Positions 35,800 through 43,772 of a DNA stretch of 64,000 bases are shown piece after piece. This DNA is from Pseudoblastomonas marina (GTDB lineage Bacteria > Pseudomonadota > Alphaproteobacteria > Sphingomonadales > Sphingomonadaceae). The notes beneath the pieces were generated by a model, which saw nothing but the letters and a program-made list of their open reading frames with translations, was not told where the DNA came from and did no database searches. The DNA is taken from positions 558,001 to 622,000 of the forward strand of contig NZ_BMID01000001.1 in the NCBI RefSeq assembly GCF_014641655.1. The letters run 5' to 3'. Position numbers and translations under genes: made by a program. How positions within the stretch are numbered: position 1 is the stretch's first letter; every line of letters begins with the position of its first letter.

Positions 35800-38090
35800 C
35801 CGACAAGCCATCGCGCAAATTCTCCGTCAGCCGTCGGCAATTGCTGGTCGGCGGCGGGATCGGTGCAGGGCTCCTGCTCGCCTGGAATTTCTGGCCGCGC
35901 GATCATGCCGCGCCGCTCGCCGGCAACGAGGGCGAGACCGGGTTCGGGGCGTGGCTGCGGATCGGCGAGGACGGGATTGTTACCGTGGCCGTGCCGCAAC
36001 TCGAAATGGGGCAAGGCGTCACCACTTTGCTGCCGCAGGTCGCGGCGCTCGAACTGGGGGCCGACTGGCGGATGGTCGCGGTGGAGCCCGCCCCCACCAG
36101 CGCGGCCTATGCCAATTTCCCGCTGGCGACGCGCTGGGTCCCGATCTGGCGCCCCACGCTCGCCGCATTGGCCGGGGACGAGAGCGACATGGTCGTGCGC
36201 AATTTCGCCGAGGGCGAGCGCTTCGCCGCGACCGCCGACGGTACCACGCTCGCCGCCTACGAAACCCCGTTGCGCGAAGCCGCCGCGAGCGCGCGGGCGA
36301 TGCTGTGCATGGCCGCCGCCGAGCGCTGGGACGTTTCGTGGGAAGCCTGCCGTGCCGAAGGCGGCCTCGTGCTCCACGAGGACAAGGCGCTCGGGTTCGG
36401 CGAACTCGCGGTCGAGGCGAGCGGGTTCGATCCGCCGCGCGTCCCCCCGCTGCTGCCCGTCAGCGCGGCCGATACCGGCGAGGCGCTCGAGCCCGACGCA
36501 CTGCCCGCGACCCCGCGGCTCGATGCCCCCGCAAAGGTGTCTGGCTCGTACCCGTTCGCCGGCGATATCCGGCTCGACGGGATGGCCCACGCCTCGATCC
36601 GCCACGGTCCGGTGGGCGATGCCGAGCTGACCCGCTTCGATCCTGCGAAGGGGCACAATGTTCCCGGCTATCTCGGGCTTGTGAAAGCGAAGCGCTGGCT
36701 CGCCGCCTATGCGACCAACTGGTGGGCGGCCGAGCAGGTGCTGCGCAATATCGCGCCCGGCTTCGACACCCCCGAACCGGTCGAGACCGCGGCGATGGCC
36801 GAGGCGCTCGACGCCGGATTGCGGCGCGGCGAGGCGCACGAGATCGTCGCGAGCGGCGAGGGCGAGGCGGCGCTACCCGACCGCCCGACGCTGGCCCTGC
36901 GGTACGATCTCTCCCCCGCGCCACACGCGACGCTCGAAACCGCCACCGCCACCGCGCGGCTGCGAGACGGTTTGTGCGAGATCTGGGTTGCGAGCCAGGC
37001 GCCCGAACAGATGCGCCAGGCGGTCGCCGCGCAGCTCGGGCTCGCGGTCGAGGATGTGATCCACTACCCGGTCGCGGCGGGCGGCAGTTTCGATCGCCGG
37101 CTCGATCACGATCACGCGGTCGAAGCGGCGTTGATCGCGCGCGAGGCGGGACGACCGGTGCAGTTGCGGTGGTCGCGCTGGCAGGAATGCCTCGCCGGCT
37201 GGCCGCGTGCGCCGATGGCCGCGGTGCTCGCCGCGCAGACCGGCGCGGACGGGCAGATATTGGCGTGGAAGACCCGCATCGCCATGCCGGCGACCAATCG
37301 CGAACTGGGCCGCCGGGTGTTCGATCGCTTCACCCCGTGGGCGGCGATGGAGGCGGCGGAGGGCGAGGAGGACGTGCTGGCGATGGAGGGGGCAGTGCCG
37401 CCCTATGCGACTCAGAATCTCGTGGTCCAGCACGTGCCGGTGCGGATCGCGCTGCCGACCGCGCGCCAGCGCGGCAATGCGCCCGCCTATACCGCCTTCC
37501 TCACCGAAACCTTCATCGACGAGCTCGCGCGCCAGGCAAATCGCGAGCCCCTGGGTTACCGTATCCAGCAATTGGGTGGCGAGCCGCGTCTGGTCGAATG
37601 CCTCGAACGCGTGACGCGCAGCTCGGGCTGGGGCGGCGGGTTGCCGACCAGCGGGGAAGGGCTCGCCTGCCTGCGGATGGGACGCGCCGATCGCACCGGG
37701 CGGATCGCCTGCGTCGCGCGGACGCGGCAGGGCGAGCAGGGGCTCGAGATCGGCGAGGTCCACCTCGCGGTCGATATCGGGCGCATTCCCAATGCCGAAA
37801 TCGCGCGCCAGCAATTGGAGGGCGGGGTCGTGTTCGCGCTCGGCCTCGCGACCGGGTCGGCGCTGACCTATGCCGGCGGCCTGCCCGATCTGGGAACGCT
37901 CGGCGCGATGCGGCTGCCGACGCTCGCGCGCCAACCGGAAATCTTGATCGAGCTGATCGAAAGCGATGCGGAACCGTTCGACCCCGGCGAGCTTTCGGTC
38001 GGCGTGACCCTTCCCGCCACCGCCAATGCGCTGTTCGCCGCCACCGGCACGCGGTTGCGCACCCTCCCGCTTTTCGCAGGTATTTCATGA
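35784..38090 (+). CDS. Molybdopterin hydroxylase large subunit (IorB/isoquinoline oxidoreductase beta type)
   Basis: The protein is 768 residues with a Tat signal (SRRQLLVGGGIGAGLLLA, about 16-33). The molybdopterin cytosine dinucleotide-binding domains follow: VPQLEMGQGVTTLLPQ, AAGGSFDRRLDHDHAVEAA, ETFIDELARQ, and a late PGELSVGV where the family has VGEPG with the catalytic Glu; the Glu is kept. The family hydroxylates N-heteroaromatics or aldehydes together with a small 2Fe-2S subunit (IorA). No such subunit is beside it: upstream is mrp, downstream hemH with an ATGA overlap. Either it acts with a distant partner or it has lost the classic electron path. Substrate unknown. Confidence 0.85.
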   Translation: MDGELTDKPSRKFSVSRRQLLVGGGIGAGLLLAWNFWPRDHAAPLAGNEGETGFGAWLRIGEDGIVTVAVPQLEMGQGVTTLLPQVAALELGADWRMVAVEPAPTSAAYANFPLATRWVPIWRPTLAALAGDESDMVVRNFAEGERFAATADGTTLAAYETPLREAAASARAMLCMAAAERWDVSWEACRAEGGLVLHEDKALGFGELAVEASGFDPPRVPPLLPVSAADTGEALEPDALPATPRLDAPAKVSGSYPFAGDIRLDGMAHASIRHGPVGDAELTRFDPAKGHNVPGYLGLVKAKRWLAAYATNWWAAEQVLRNIAPGFDTPEPVETAAMAEALDAGLRRGEAHEIVASGEGEAALPDRPTLALRYDLSPAPHATLETATATARLRDGLCEIWVASQAPEQMRQAVAAQLGLAVEDVIHYPVAAGGSFDRRLDHDHAVEAALIAREAGRPVQLRWSRWQECLAGWPRAPMAAVLAAQTGADGQILAWKTRIAMPATNRELGRRVFDRFTPWAAMEAAEGEEDVLAMEGAVPPYATQNLVVQHVPVRIALPTARQRGNAPAYTAFLTETFIDELARQANREPLGYRIQQLGGEPRLVECLERVTRSSGWGGGLPTSGEGLACLRMGRADRTGRIACVARTRQGEQGLEIGEVHLAVDIGRIPNAEIARQQLEGGVVFALGLATGSALTYAGGLPDLGTLGAMRLPTLARQPEILIELIESDAEPFDPGELSVGVTLPATANALFAATGTRLRTLPLFAGIS

Positions 38091-39127
38091 CCCGGCCCCC
38101 GCACGAAAAACCCGCTCACGCAGTTGCAGACCACCCGAAGGTCGCGACCGGGGGGATCGCGGTGCTGCTGACCAATCTCGGCACGCCCGATGCGCCCGAC
38201 GCCAAATCGGTGAAGCGCTATCTCGGCCAGTTCCTGTCCGACCGGCGCGTGGTCGAAATCCCGCCGCTCGCCTGGCAGCCGATCCTGCGCGGGATCATCC
38301 TCAACACCCGGCCGAGGAAGAGCGCCGAGGCCTATGCCAAGGTGTGGGAAAAGGGCGGGTCGCCGCTCGACGTGATCGCCGCAGAACAGGCGCGGCTGCT
38401 CCAGCAGCGTCTGGGCGAGCACATCCGCGTCGAATACGCGATGCGCTACGGCAATCCCGACATGGGCGAGGCAATCGCGCGGCTGAAGGAGCGGGGGTAC
38501 GACCGTATCCTGCTCGCGCCGCTCTATCCGCAATATTGCGCCGCGACGACCGCGACCGCGGTCGATGCGGCGGGCGAGGCGCTGGCGAAGATGCGCTGGC
38601 AGCCGGCCTTGCGAACGCTGCCGCCCTACTACGACGATTCCGCCTATATCGGTGCGCTGGCCGACGATCTCGAACGGCAGGTCGCAGCGCTAGATTTCGC
38701 GCCCGAAATGCTGCTCTTGAGCTTCCACGGCATGCCGCTGCGCACGCTCGAACGTGGCGATCCCTACCACTGTCACTGCCAGAAGACCGCGCGGCTGCTG
38801 TGGGACGAGCTCGGTCCGCGGCTCAGGGGTATGGAAATGCGGGTCTGCTTCCAGTCGCGCTTCGGCCCGGCCAAGTGGCTGGCCCCGGCAACCGACGAGA
38901 CGATCGAGCGTGTCGCGAAGGCGGGCACGCGGCGGCTGGTGATCGCGGCGCCGGGTTTCTCGGCCGATTGCCTCGAAACGCGCGAGGAACTGGCGATCCA
39001 GGGCCGCGAGCAGTTCGAGGCCGCAGGCGGCGAGCAATTCGCCGCGCTCGATTGCCTCAATGCGTCCGAGGCCGGGATCGACATGCTCGAGGCGCTCGTG
39101 CGGCGCGAATTGTCGGGCTGGATTTAA
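38087..39127 (+). CDS. hemH: Ferrochelatase
   Basis: HemH inserts ferrous iron into protoporphyrin IX to make heme. The protein is 346 residues. Seen are VLLTNLGTPDAPDAKSVKRYL near the start, LAPLYPQYCAATTATA, the metal-site His in LLLSFHGMPLRTLERGDPY, and FQSRFGPAKWLAPATDETI with the conserved Glu. The ATG at 38087 overlaps the stop of the molybdo-enzyme gene (ATGA), so the genes are coupled although their products have no known common pathway. The next gene, a P450, uses heme but has its own control region. Confidence 0.96.
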   Translation: MTRPPHEKPAHAVADHPKVATGGIAVLLTNLGTPDAPDAKSVKRYLGQFLSDRRVVEIPPLAWQPILRGIILNTRPRKSAEAYAKVWEKGGSPLDVIAAEQARLLQQRLGEHIRVEYAMRYGNPDMGEAIARLKERGYDRILLAPLYPQYCAATTATAVDAAGEALAKMRWQPALRTLPPYYDDSAYIGALADDLERQVAALDFAPEMLLLSFHGMPLRTLERGDPYHCHCQKTARLLWDELGPRLRGMEMRVCFQSRFGPAKWLAPATDETIERVAKAGTRRLVIAAPGFSADCLETREELAIQGREQFEAAGGEQFAALDCLNASEAGIDMLEALVRRELSGWI

Positions 39128-39152
39128 GCGACTGGATTTAGTCGGGCGGTTA

Positions 39153-39170
39153 ACTTACACAGAGGTAAGT
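39153..39170 (+). promoter_or_regulatory. Palindromic operator candidate in front of the P450 gene
   Basis: ACTTAC (39153-39158) and GTAAGT (39165-39170) form a perfect inverted repeat with a 6-base spacer, directly before the AAGGAG ribosome site. The form resembles operators bound by TetR-type dimers. No such regulator gene is adjacent. Confidence 0.55.
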
Positions 39171-39183
39171 AAGGAGTTTGCCC

Positions 39184-40587
39184 ATGGCCACGCTTGCCCA
39201 GCACCAGCCCGCCGCCGCCCGTCCGCAGCATTGGACGCAGGGCAATCCCTCGCTCGAGGACCTGTCCCACATCCCCGGAGACGACGGCCTGCCGATCGTC
39301 GGCAATACTTTCCGCATGCTCGCCGATCCGCCCGCCTTCATCCGCAAGATGGTCGCGACGCACGGGCGGGTCTATCGCAATCGCGCCTTCGGCGGGCGCG
39401 TGGTCAGCCTGATCGGCGCCGATGCCAACGAGCTGGTGCTGTTCGATCGCAACAAGATATTCTCGAGCGAGCAGGGCTGGGGACCGATCCTCGACAAGCT
39501 GTTCCCGCGCGGCTTGATGCTGATGGATTTCGACCATCACCGGGTCGATCGCCGCGCGCTGTCGATCGCGTTCAAGCCGGGGCCGATGCGGCACTATACC
39601 GGTGCGCTCAATCGCGGCATTTCCGAAAGGGTCGAGCAGTGGAACAACGCCACGGTCGAATCCTACCCCGCGATCAAGCAGCTGACGCTCGACCTCGCGG
39701 CGGACAGCTTCATCGGCATCCCGTGGGGCCCCGAGGCCGACGAGATCAACCGCGCCTTCGTCGACATGGTGCAGGCCTCGGTCGCGCCGGTGCGCCAGCC
39801 GCTGCCGTTCACCCAGATGCGGCGCGGGGTGAAAGGGCGAAGCTACCTGATCGACTTCTTCACCAAGGAAACCGCGCGGCGGCGGGCCGAAGGCGGCGGG
39901 CAGGACATGTTCAGCCAGTTCGCCAACGCCACGCGCGACGATGGCGAGCTGCTGCCTGTCGACGAGGTCGTCGATCACATGAACTTTTTGATGATGGCGG
40001 CGCACGACACGATCACCTCGTCGGCGACCTCGCTGATCTGGCTGCTCGCGAAGAACCCCGGCTGGCAGGACACGCTGCGCGACGAGGTGATTTCGGTCAC
40101 CGGCGGGCCCGATGGGCAGGGGCGCGCGCGCGACGTGAAATACGACGAGCTCGGGCAGCTCGACATGGTCGAAATGGCGTTCAAGGAGGCTCTGCGGGTG
40201 GTCCCGCCGGTGCCTTCGATCCCGCGCCGCGCGCTCGAGAGCTTCGAATTCGGCGGCTATGAGATTCCGGCCGGGACCCCGGTCGGCGTCAGCCCGCATT
40301 TCGTACACCACGACGAGAAATACTGGGACGAACCCGAAAAGTTCGATCCGCTCCGCTTCATGCCCGACAAGGTCAAGGCGCGGCACAAATACGCCTGGGT
40401 CCCGTTCGGCGGCGGCGCGCATATGTGCCTCGGCCTGCACTTCGCCTACATGCAGGTGAAGGTGCTGATGGCGCAGATCCTCCAGCGCTACCGGATCGAG
40501 ATCGACGAGGGCGTGGGCGAGGACTGGCAGGCCTGGCCGATTCCCAAGCCGCGCGACGGCCTGCCGGTGACGTTCAAGCCGCTCTGA
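39184..40587 (+). CDS. Cytochrome P450
   Basis: The enzyme is a 467-residue soluble P450. Signatures: the I-helix AAHDTITSS (oxygen activation), ExxR as EALR near residue 339, and the heme ligand loop FGGGAHMCLG with Cys near residue 418. It belongs to the CYP51/CYP26-like fold group by layout, with the meander motif FDPLRFMPDK intact; substrate unknown, sterol- or fatty-acid-like compounds being common in the group. AAGGAG lies 7 bases before the ATG at 39184; a TTG two codons earlier is unlikely. A palindrome just upstream suggests repression by a TetR-type regulator. Redox partners are not in the window. Confidence 0.95.
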   Translation: MATLAQHQPAAARPQHWTQGNPSLEDLSHIPGDDGLPIVGNTFRMLADPPAFIRKMVATHGRVYRNRAFGGRVVSLIGADANELVLFDRNKIFSSEQGWGPILDKLFPRGLMLMDFDHHRVDRRALSIAFKPGPMRHYTGALNRGISERVEQWNNATVESYPAIKQLTLDLAADSFIGIPWGPEADEINRAFVDMVQASVAPVRQPLPFTQMRRGVKGRSYLIDFFTKETARRRAEGGGQDMFSQFANATRDDGELLPVDEVVDHMNFLMMAAHDTITSSATSLIWLLAKNPGWQDTLRDEVISVTGGPDGQGRARDVKYDELGQLDMVEMAFKEALRVVPPVPSIPRRALESFEFGGYEIPAGTPVGVSPHFVHHDEKYWDEPEKFDPLRFMPDKVKARHKYAWVPFGGGAHMCLGLHFAYMQVKVLMAQILQRYRIEIDEGVGEDWQAWPIPKPRDGLPVTFKPL

Positions 40588-40593
40588 CTACGG

Positions 40594-40749
40594 CTAGAAG
40601 TCGATCGCGATGCCGTCCTTGACCCAATCGCCGTAGCGCGTCGGGCTCAATTCCTCGTCGACCTCGCCCTTTTCGGGCTCGGGCGCGGGCTGGTCGCTCC
40701 AGCGCGCGGGTTTCTTGAACTCCTTCGGGCGTTCGGTCGCGCGTTTCAC
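40594..40749 (-). CDS. DUF1674 small protein (SDHAF4-like succinate dehydrogenase assembly factor)
   Basis: This small gene encodes 51 residues ending in SPTRYGDWVKDGIAIDF, the C-terminal signature (TRYGDW...G...DF) of the DUF1674/SDHAF4 family. In mitochondria SDHAF4 binds the flavinated SdhA and helps it join SdhB. The N-terminal half is charged and likely unstructured, as in the family. The start is a GTG at 40749 that overlaps the msrA stop (GTGA), so it is translated with msrA; both act in oxidant protection of flavin or methionine groups (inference). It faces the P450 gene with 6 bases between stops. Confidence 0.88.
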   Translation of the reverse strand: MKRATERPKEFKKPARWSDQPAPEPEKGEVDEELSPTRYGDWVKDGIAIDF

Positions 40750-41282
40750 GACTTCACCTTGTTCTGGAAGCTCTTGCGCAATTTCATCAACTTGGGCGGG
40801 ATGGTCGCCTGGCAATAGGGATTGCGCTGGCCTTCGCCCTCCCAGTATTCCTGGTGGTATCCTTCGGCCGGATACCATGTCGCCGGGCCCTCGATCGTGG
40901 TCACGACGTCGCTGGCGTGATCGGCATCCGCGCGCTCGATCGCCGCCTCGGCTTCCTCGCGCTGCGTGTCGTCGAGCGGGAAGATCGCCGAGCGGTATTG
41001 CGTGCCGACATCGTTGCCCTGACGGTTGAGCTGGGTCGGGTCGTGCGTGCCCATGAAGACGTCGAGGATTTCGGCATAGGAAATCGTCGCGGGATCGAAC
41101 TCGACCCGCACCGCCTCGGCATGGCCGGTGTCGCCCGAGCAGACCTGCTTGTAGGTCGGGTTCTCGACGTCGCCGCCGATATAGCCGCTCTCGACGCTGG
41201 TCACCCCGACGACGTCGTTGAAGACCGCCTCGGTGCACCAGAAACATCCGCCGGCGACGATCGCCGTCTGGGTTGCGCTCAT
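40746..41282 (-). CDS. msrA: Peptide-methionine (S)-S-oxide reductase MsrA
   Basis: MsrA reduces methionine-S-sulfoxide. The protein is 178 residues with the active-site motif GGCFWCTEA near residue 11, GYIGGDVENPTYKQVCSGDTGHAE, GTQYRSAIF and the resolving Cys in NPYCQATIPPK. It is divergent from the exported methyltransferase-like gene and coupled to the downstream DUF1674 gene through GTGA. The R-specific partner msrB is at 28390. Confidence 0.97.
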   Translation of the reverse strand: MSATQTAIVAGGCFWCTEAVFNDVVGVTSVESGYIGGDVENPTYKQVCSGDTGHAEAVRVEFDPATISYAEILDVFMGTHDPTQLNRQGNDVGTQYRSAIFPLDDTQREEAEAAIERADADHASDVVTTIEGPATWYPAEGYHQEYWEGEGQRNPYCQATIPPKLMKLRKSFQNKVKS

Positions 41283-41387
41283 ATCTGCCTATCTCCTTTG
41301 CCTGCGCAGATAGGGAGCGCTTTGGGCTTTGTCATCGTTCCATGCTTGGCGTAGGAAACCCGCCACAGCAAACAGGGAGAATTCACG

Positions 41388-42203
41388 ATGCGTAAGTCCG
41401 TCCTCGCCGCTCTCGGCGCCGCCACCATCGCCGTGGCCGTCCCGGCCGTCGCCAACCACCACGCCGCGACCGAAGCGCTGGCGACCGCGCTGGCCGACGA
41501 TCGCCGCGACGACGATCGCGCGCGCGACCAGTACCGCAACCCCGCCGAAACGCTGGCCTTCTTCGGCGTGAAGCCGGGCATGACCGTGGTCGACTACATG
41601 CCCGCGGGCGGTTGGTACACGCGCGTCTTGGTCCCCTATCTCGGGGCCGAGGGCAATTATATCGGGATCAATCCCGATCCCGCGATCTCGCCCAATCCGG
41701 GCTTCCGCGACTACGCCAGCAAGCTGGGTGCGAACTTCGCGGCGCAGGTCGACGGCTGGTCGCTCGAAGGCGCGCCCCATGCGGTCTATTACTCGAACGA
41801 GATCGAGGAGGACATGCACGGCACGGTCGACCGCGTGCTGATCTTCCGCGAAATGCACAATATCCACCGCAACGGGTTGATGCACACCGAGCTGACGCGG
41901 CTGCGCGACCTGCTCAAGGACGACGGCATGCTCGGCATCGTCCAGCACCGCGCCAAGCAGTGGCAGGCGGGCGACATGGTCGACGGGTCGCGCGGCTATA
42001 TGCGCCAGCAGGACGTGATCGGCCTGGTCGAGGCGCATGGTTTCGAACTGGTCGGCACGAGCGAGGTCAACGCCAATCCGAAGGACACCGCCGACTGGCA
42101 ACGCGGCGTGTGGGAAATGCCGCCGGTCTGGGGCACCAAGAACCCCGCCACGAAGGAGCTCGGCGAAAGCGACCGGATGACGCTGCTGTTCCGCAAGCGC
42201 TGA
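41388..42203 (+). CDS. Exported class I methyltransferase-fold protein (COG4798 type)
   Basis: The protein has 271 residues, a Sec signal peptide (about 1-22, cleaved at VANHHA) and a Rossmann methyltransferase fold. In place of the SAM loop GxGxG it has VVDYMPAGGWYTRVLVPYLG; further blocks are GNYIGINPDP, VDRVLIFREMHNIHR and LLKDDGMLGIVQHR. These proteins are annotated as predicted methyltransferases, yet the signal places them in the periplasm, where SAM is not known to be available. Function unknown; it may bind another ligand. GGGAG lies upstream of the ATG. It stands between divergent msrA and the amidase gene. Confidence 0.88.
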   Translation: MRKSVLAALGAATIAVAVPAVANHHAATEALATALADDRRDDDRARDQYRNPAETLAFFGVKPGMTVVDYMPAGGWYTRVLVPYLGAEGNYIGINPDPAISPNPGFRDYASKLGANFAAQVDGWSLEGAPHAVYYSNEIEEDMHGTVDRVLIFREMHNIHRNGLMHTELTRLRDLLKDDGMLGIVQHRAKQWQAGDMVDGSRGYMRQQDVIGLVEAHGFELVGTSEVNANPKDTADWQRGVWEMPPVWGTKNPATKELGESDRMTLLFRKR

Positions 42204-42260
42204 GCCAGACGCAGGCGGCGACAGTGGACTTCGGGCCCGCGGCGAAATAAGCGCGTGGGC

Positions 42261-43124
42261 ATGACCGAGATCACCGTCGCCGCGCTGCAGCTGCCCTTCG
42301 CCGAGGACGACGAGCAGGGCAATATCGAGGCCGTCGCCGCGCTGGTCGAACAGGCCGCGGGCGAGGGCGCGCAGATCGTCCTCCCGCCCGAGCTGTTCTC
42401 GGGCCCCTATTTCTGCCGGGAGGAAGACGAGGCGCTGTTCGCGCTCGCCCGCCCGACGCTTGAGCACCCCTCGGTGATCGCGATGCGCAAGCTCGCCCAG
42501 TCGCTTGGCGTGGCAATCCCGACCAGCTTCTTCGAGCGCGACGGTCACCACTATTACAACACGCTCGCGATGATCGGCCCCGACGGTGAGCTGATGGGGA
42601 CCTATCGCAAGAGCCACATCCCCGACGGGCCGGGCTACGAGGAGAAATTCTACTTCCGCCCCGGGAACGACGGCTTCAAGGTTTGGGAGGTGTTCGGCGT
42701 GCGCATCGGCGTCGGCGTGTGCTGGGACCAGTGGTATCCCGAGGCTGCGCGGGTGATGGCGCTGAAGGGCGCCGAGCTGCTGTTCTACCCCACCGCGATC
42801 GGCTCCGAACCCTACGACGCCGATCTCGACACCAGCCGCATGTGGCGCCGCGCGATGATCGGCCACGCGGTGTCGAACTGCATGCCGGTGATTGCGAGCA
42901 ACCGCATCGGTCACGAGGGCACTCAGGAGGCGGGCAATCGCTTCTACGGCCACAGCTTCATCTGCGACGAATGGGGCGACTATCTCGCCGAATACGGCAC
43001 CGAAGAAACGGGCGTGTTGGTGGCGACGATCGACACCGCGCGCGCCGCGAAGCACCGCGCGGGCATGGGCTTCTTCCGCGACCGTCGGCCACAGCTCTAC
43101 GGTCGCATCTGCGAGGATATTTGA
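42261..43124 (+). CDS. aguB: N-carbamoylputrescine amidase (nitrilase family)
   Basis: The enzyme hydrolyses N-carbamoylputrescine to putrescine, CO2 and ammonia in the agmatine route of polyamine synthesis. The protein has 287 residues. The nitrilase triad is visible: Glu in LPPELFSGPYFC, Lys in YRKSHIPDGPGYEEKFYF and Cys in GVCWDQWYPEAARV. The sequence WDQWYPEAAR is specific for this branch of the superfamily. I chose the ATG at 42261; a GTG two codons earlier is possible. No agmatine deiminase is beside it. Its stop overlaps the TTG start of folK (TTGA). Confidence 0.93.
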   Translation: MTEITVAALQLPFAEDDEQGNIEAVAALVEQAAGEGAQIVLPPELFSGPYFCREEDEALFALARPTLEHPSVIAMRKLAQSLGVAIPTSFFERDGHHYYNTLAMIGPDGELMGTYRKSHIPDGPGYEEKFYFRPGNDGFKVWEVFGVRIGVGVCWDQWYPEAARVMALKGAELLFYPTAIGSEPYDADLDTSRMWRRAMIGHAVSNCMPVIASNRIGHEGTQEAGNRFYGHSFICDEWGDYLAEYGTEETGVLVATIDTARAAKHRAGMGFFRDRRPQLYGRICEDI

Positions 43125-43600
43125 GCAACCTCTACCTCGTCGCGCTGGGTTCGAACCGGCGGCTGCGCCCCTTCGGCGACCCACGCCACGTCGTGCGCGC
43201 GGCGATGGAGGAACTCGCCGCGCTGGGCACGGTGACCGCGCGCAGCCCGATCGTCGCGAGCGATCCGGTCGGCCCCGCGCAGCGCCGCTTCGCCAACGCC
43301 GCGGTGCTGCTCGACAGCGCGTTCGATCCGTCCAGCCTGCTCGCCGGGCTGAAACGCCTCGAGCGGGAATTCGGCCGTCGGCGCTCGGGCCAGCGCTGGC
43401 GCGACCGCACGCTCGATCTCGACATCGTGCTGTGGAGCGGCGGGGCCTATGCCGAGCCCGACCTGCAAATTCCCCATCCGCTGTTCCGCGAACGGGACTT
43501 CGTGCTTGGGCCCGCCGCCGCGATCGCTCCGCGCTGGCGCGATCCGGTCAGCGGGCGTACGCTGCGCCAGCTGGCAAATCGCGCGCATCGTCCGGCTTGA
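43121..43600 (+). CDS. folK: 6-hydroxymethyl-7,8-dihydropterin pyrophosphokinase
   Basis: FolK transfers pyrophosphate from ATP to hydroxymethyl-dihydropterin in folate synthesis. The protein is 159 residues. LYLVALGSNRR opens the fold; SPIVASDPVGPAQRRFANAAV, LKRLEREFGRRRSGQRWRDRTLDLDIVLW and PHPLFRERDFVL are the HPPK motifs, with the metal-binding DLDI. The start is a TTG at 43121 that overlaps the amidase stop and follows GAGGAT; the next Met is far inside the domain. A tRNA-Lys gene follows. Confidence 0.94.
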   Translation: MSNLYLVALGSNRRLRPFGDPRHVVRAAMEELAALGTVTARSPIVASDPVGPAQRRFANAAVLLDSAFDPSSLLAGLKRLEREFGRRRSGQRWRDRTLDLDIVLWSGGAYAEPDLQIPHPLFRERDFVLGPAAAIAPRWRDPVSGRTLRQLANRAHRPA

Positions 43601-43637
43601 CCGGGCCGCGCGCCATGCCTAGTGCGCGCAGCGTGGT

Positions 43638-43714
<77 letters not shown>

Positions 43715-43772
43715 CCTTCTTCACATTTTCGCCGACGGGGCGCACGCGGGACGGGTGGCTTGTTCGCGCTGC

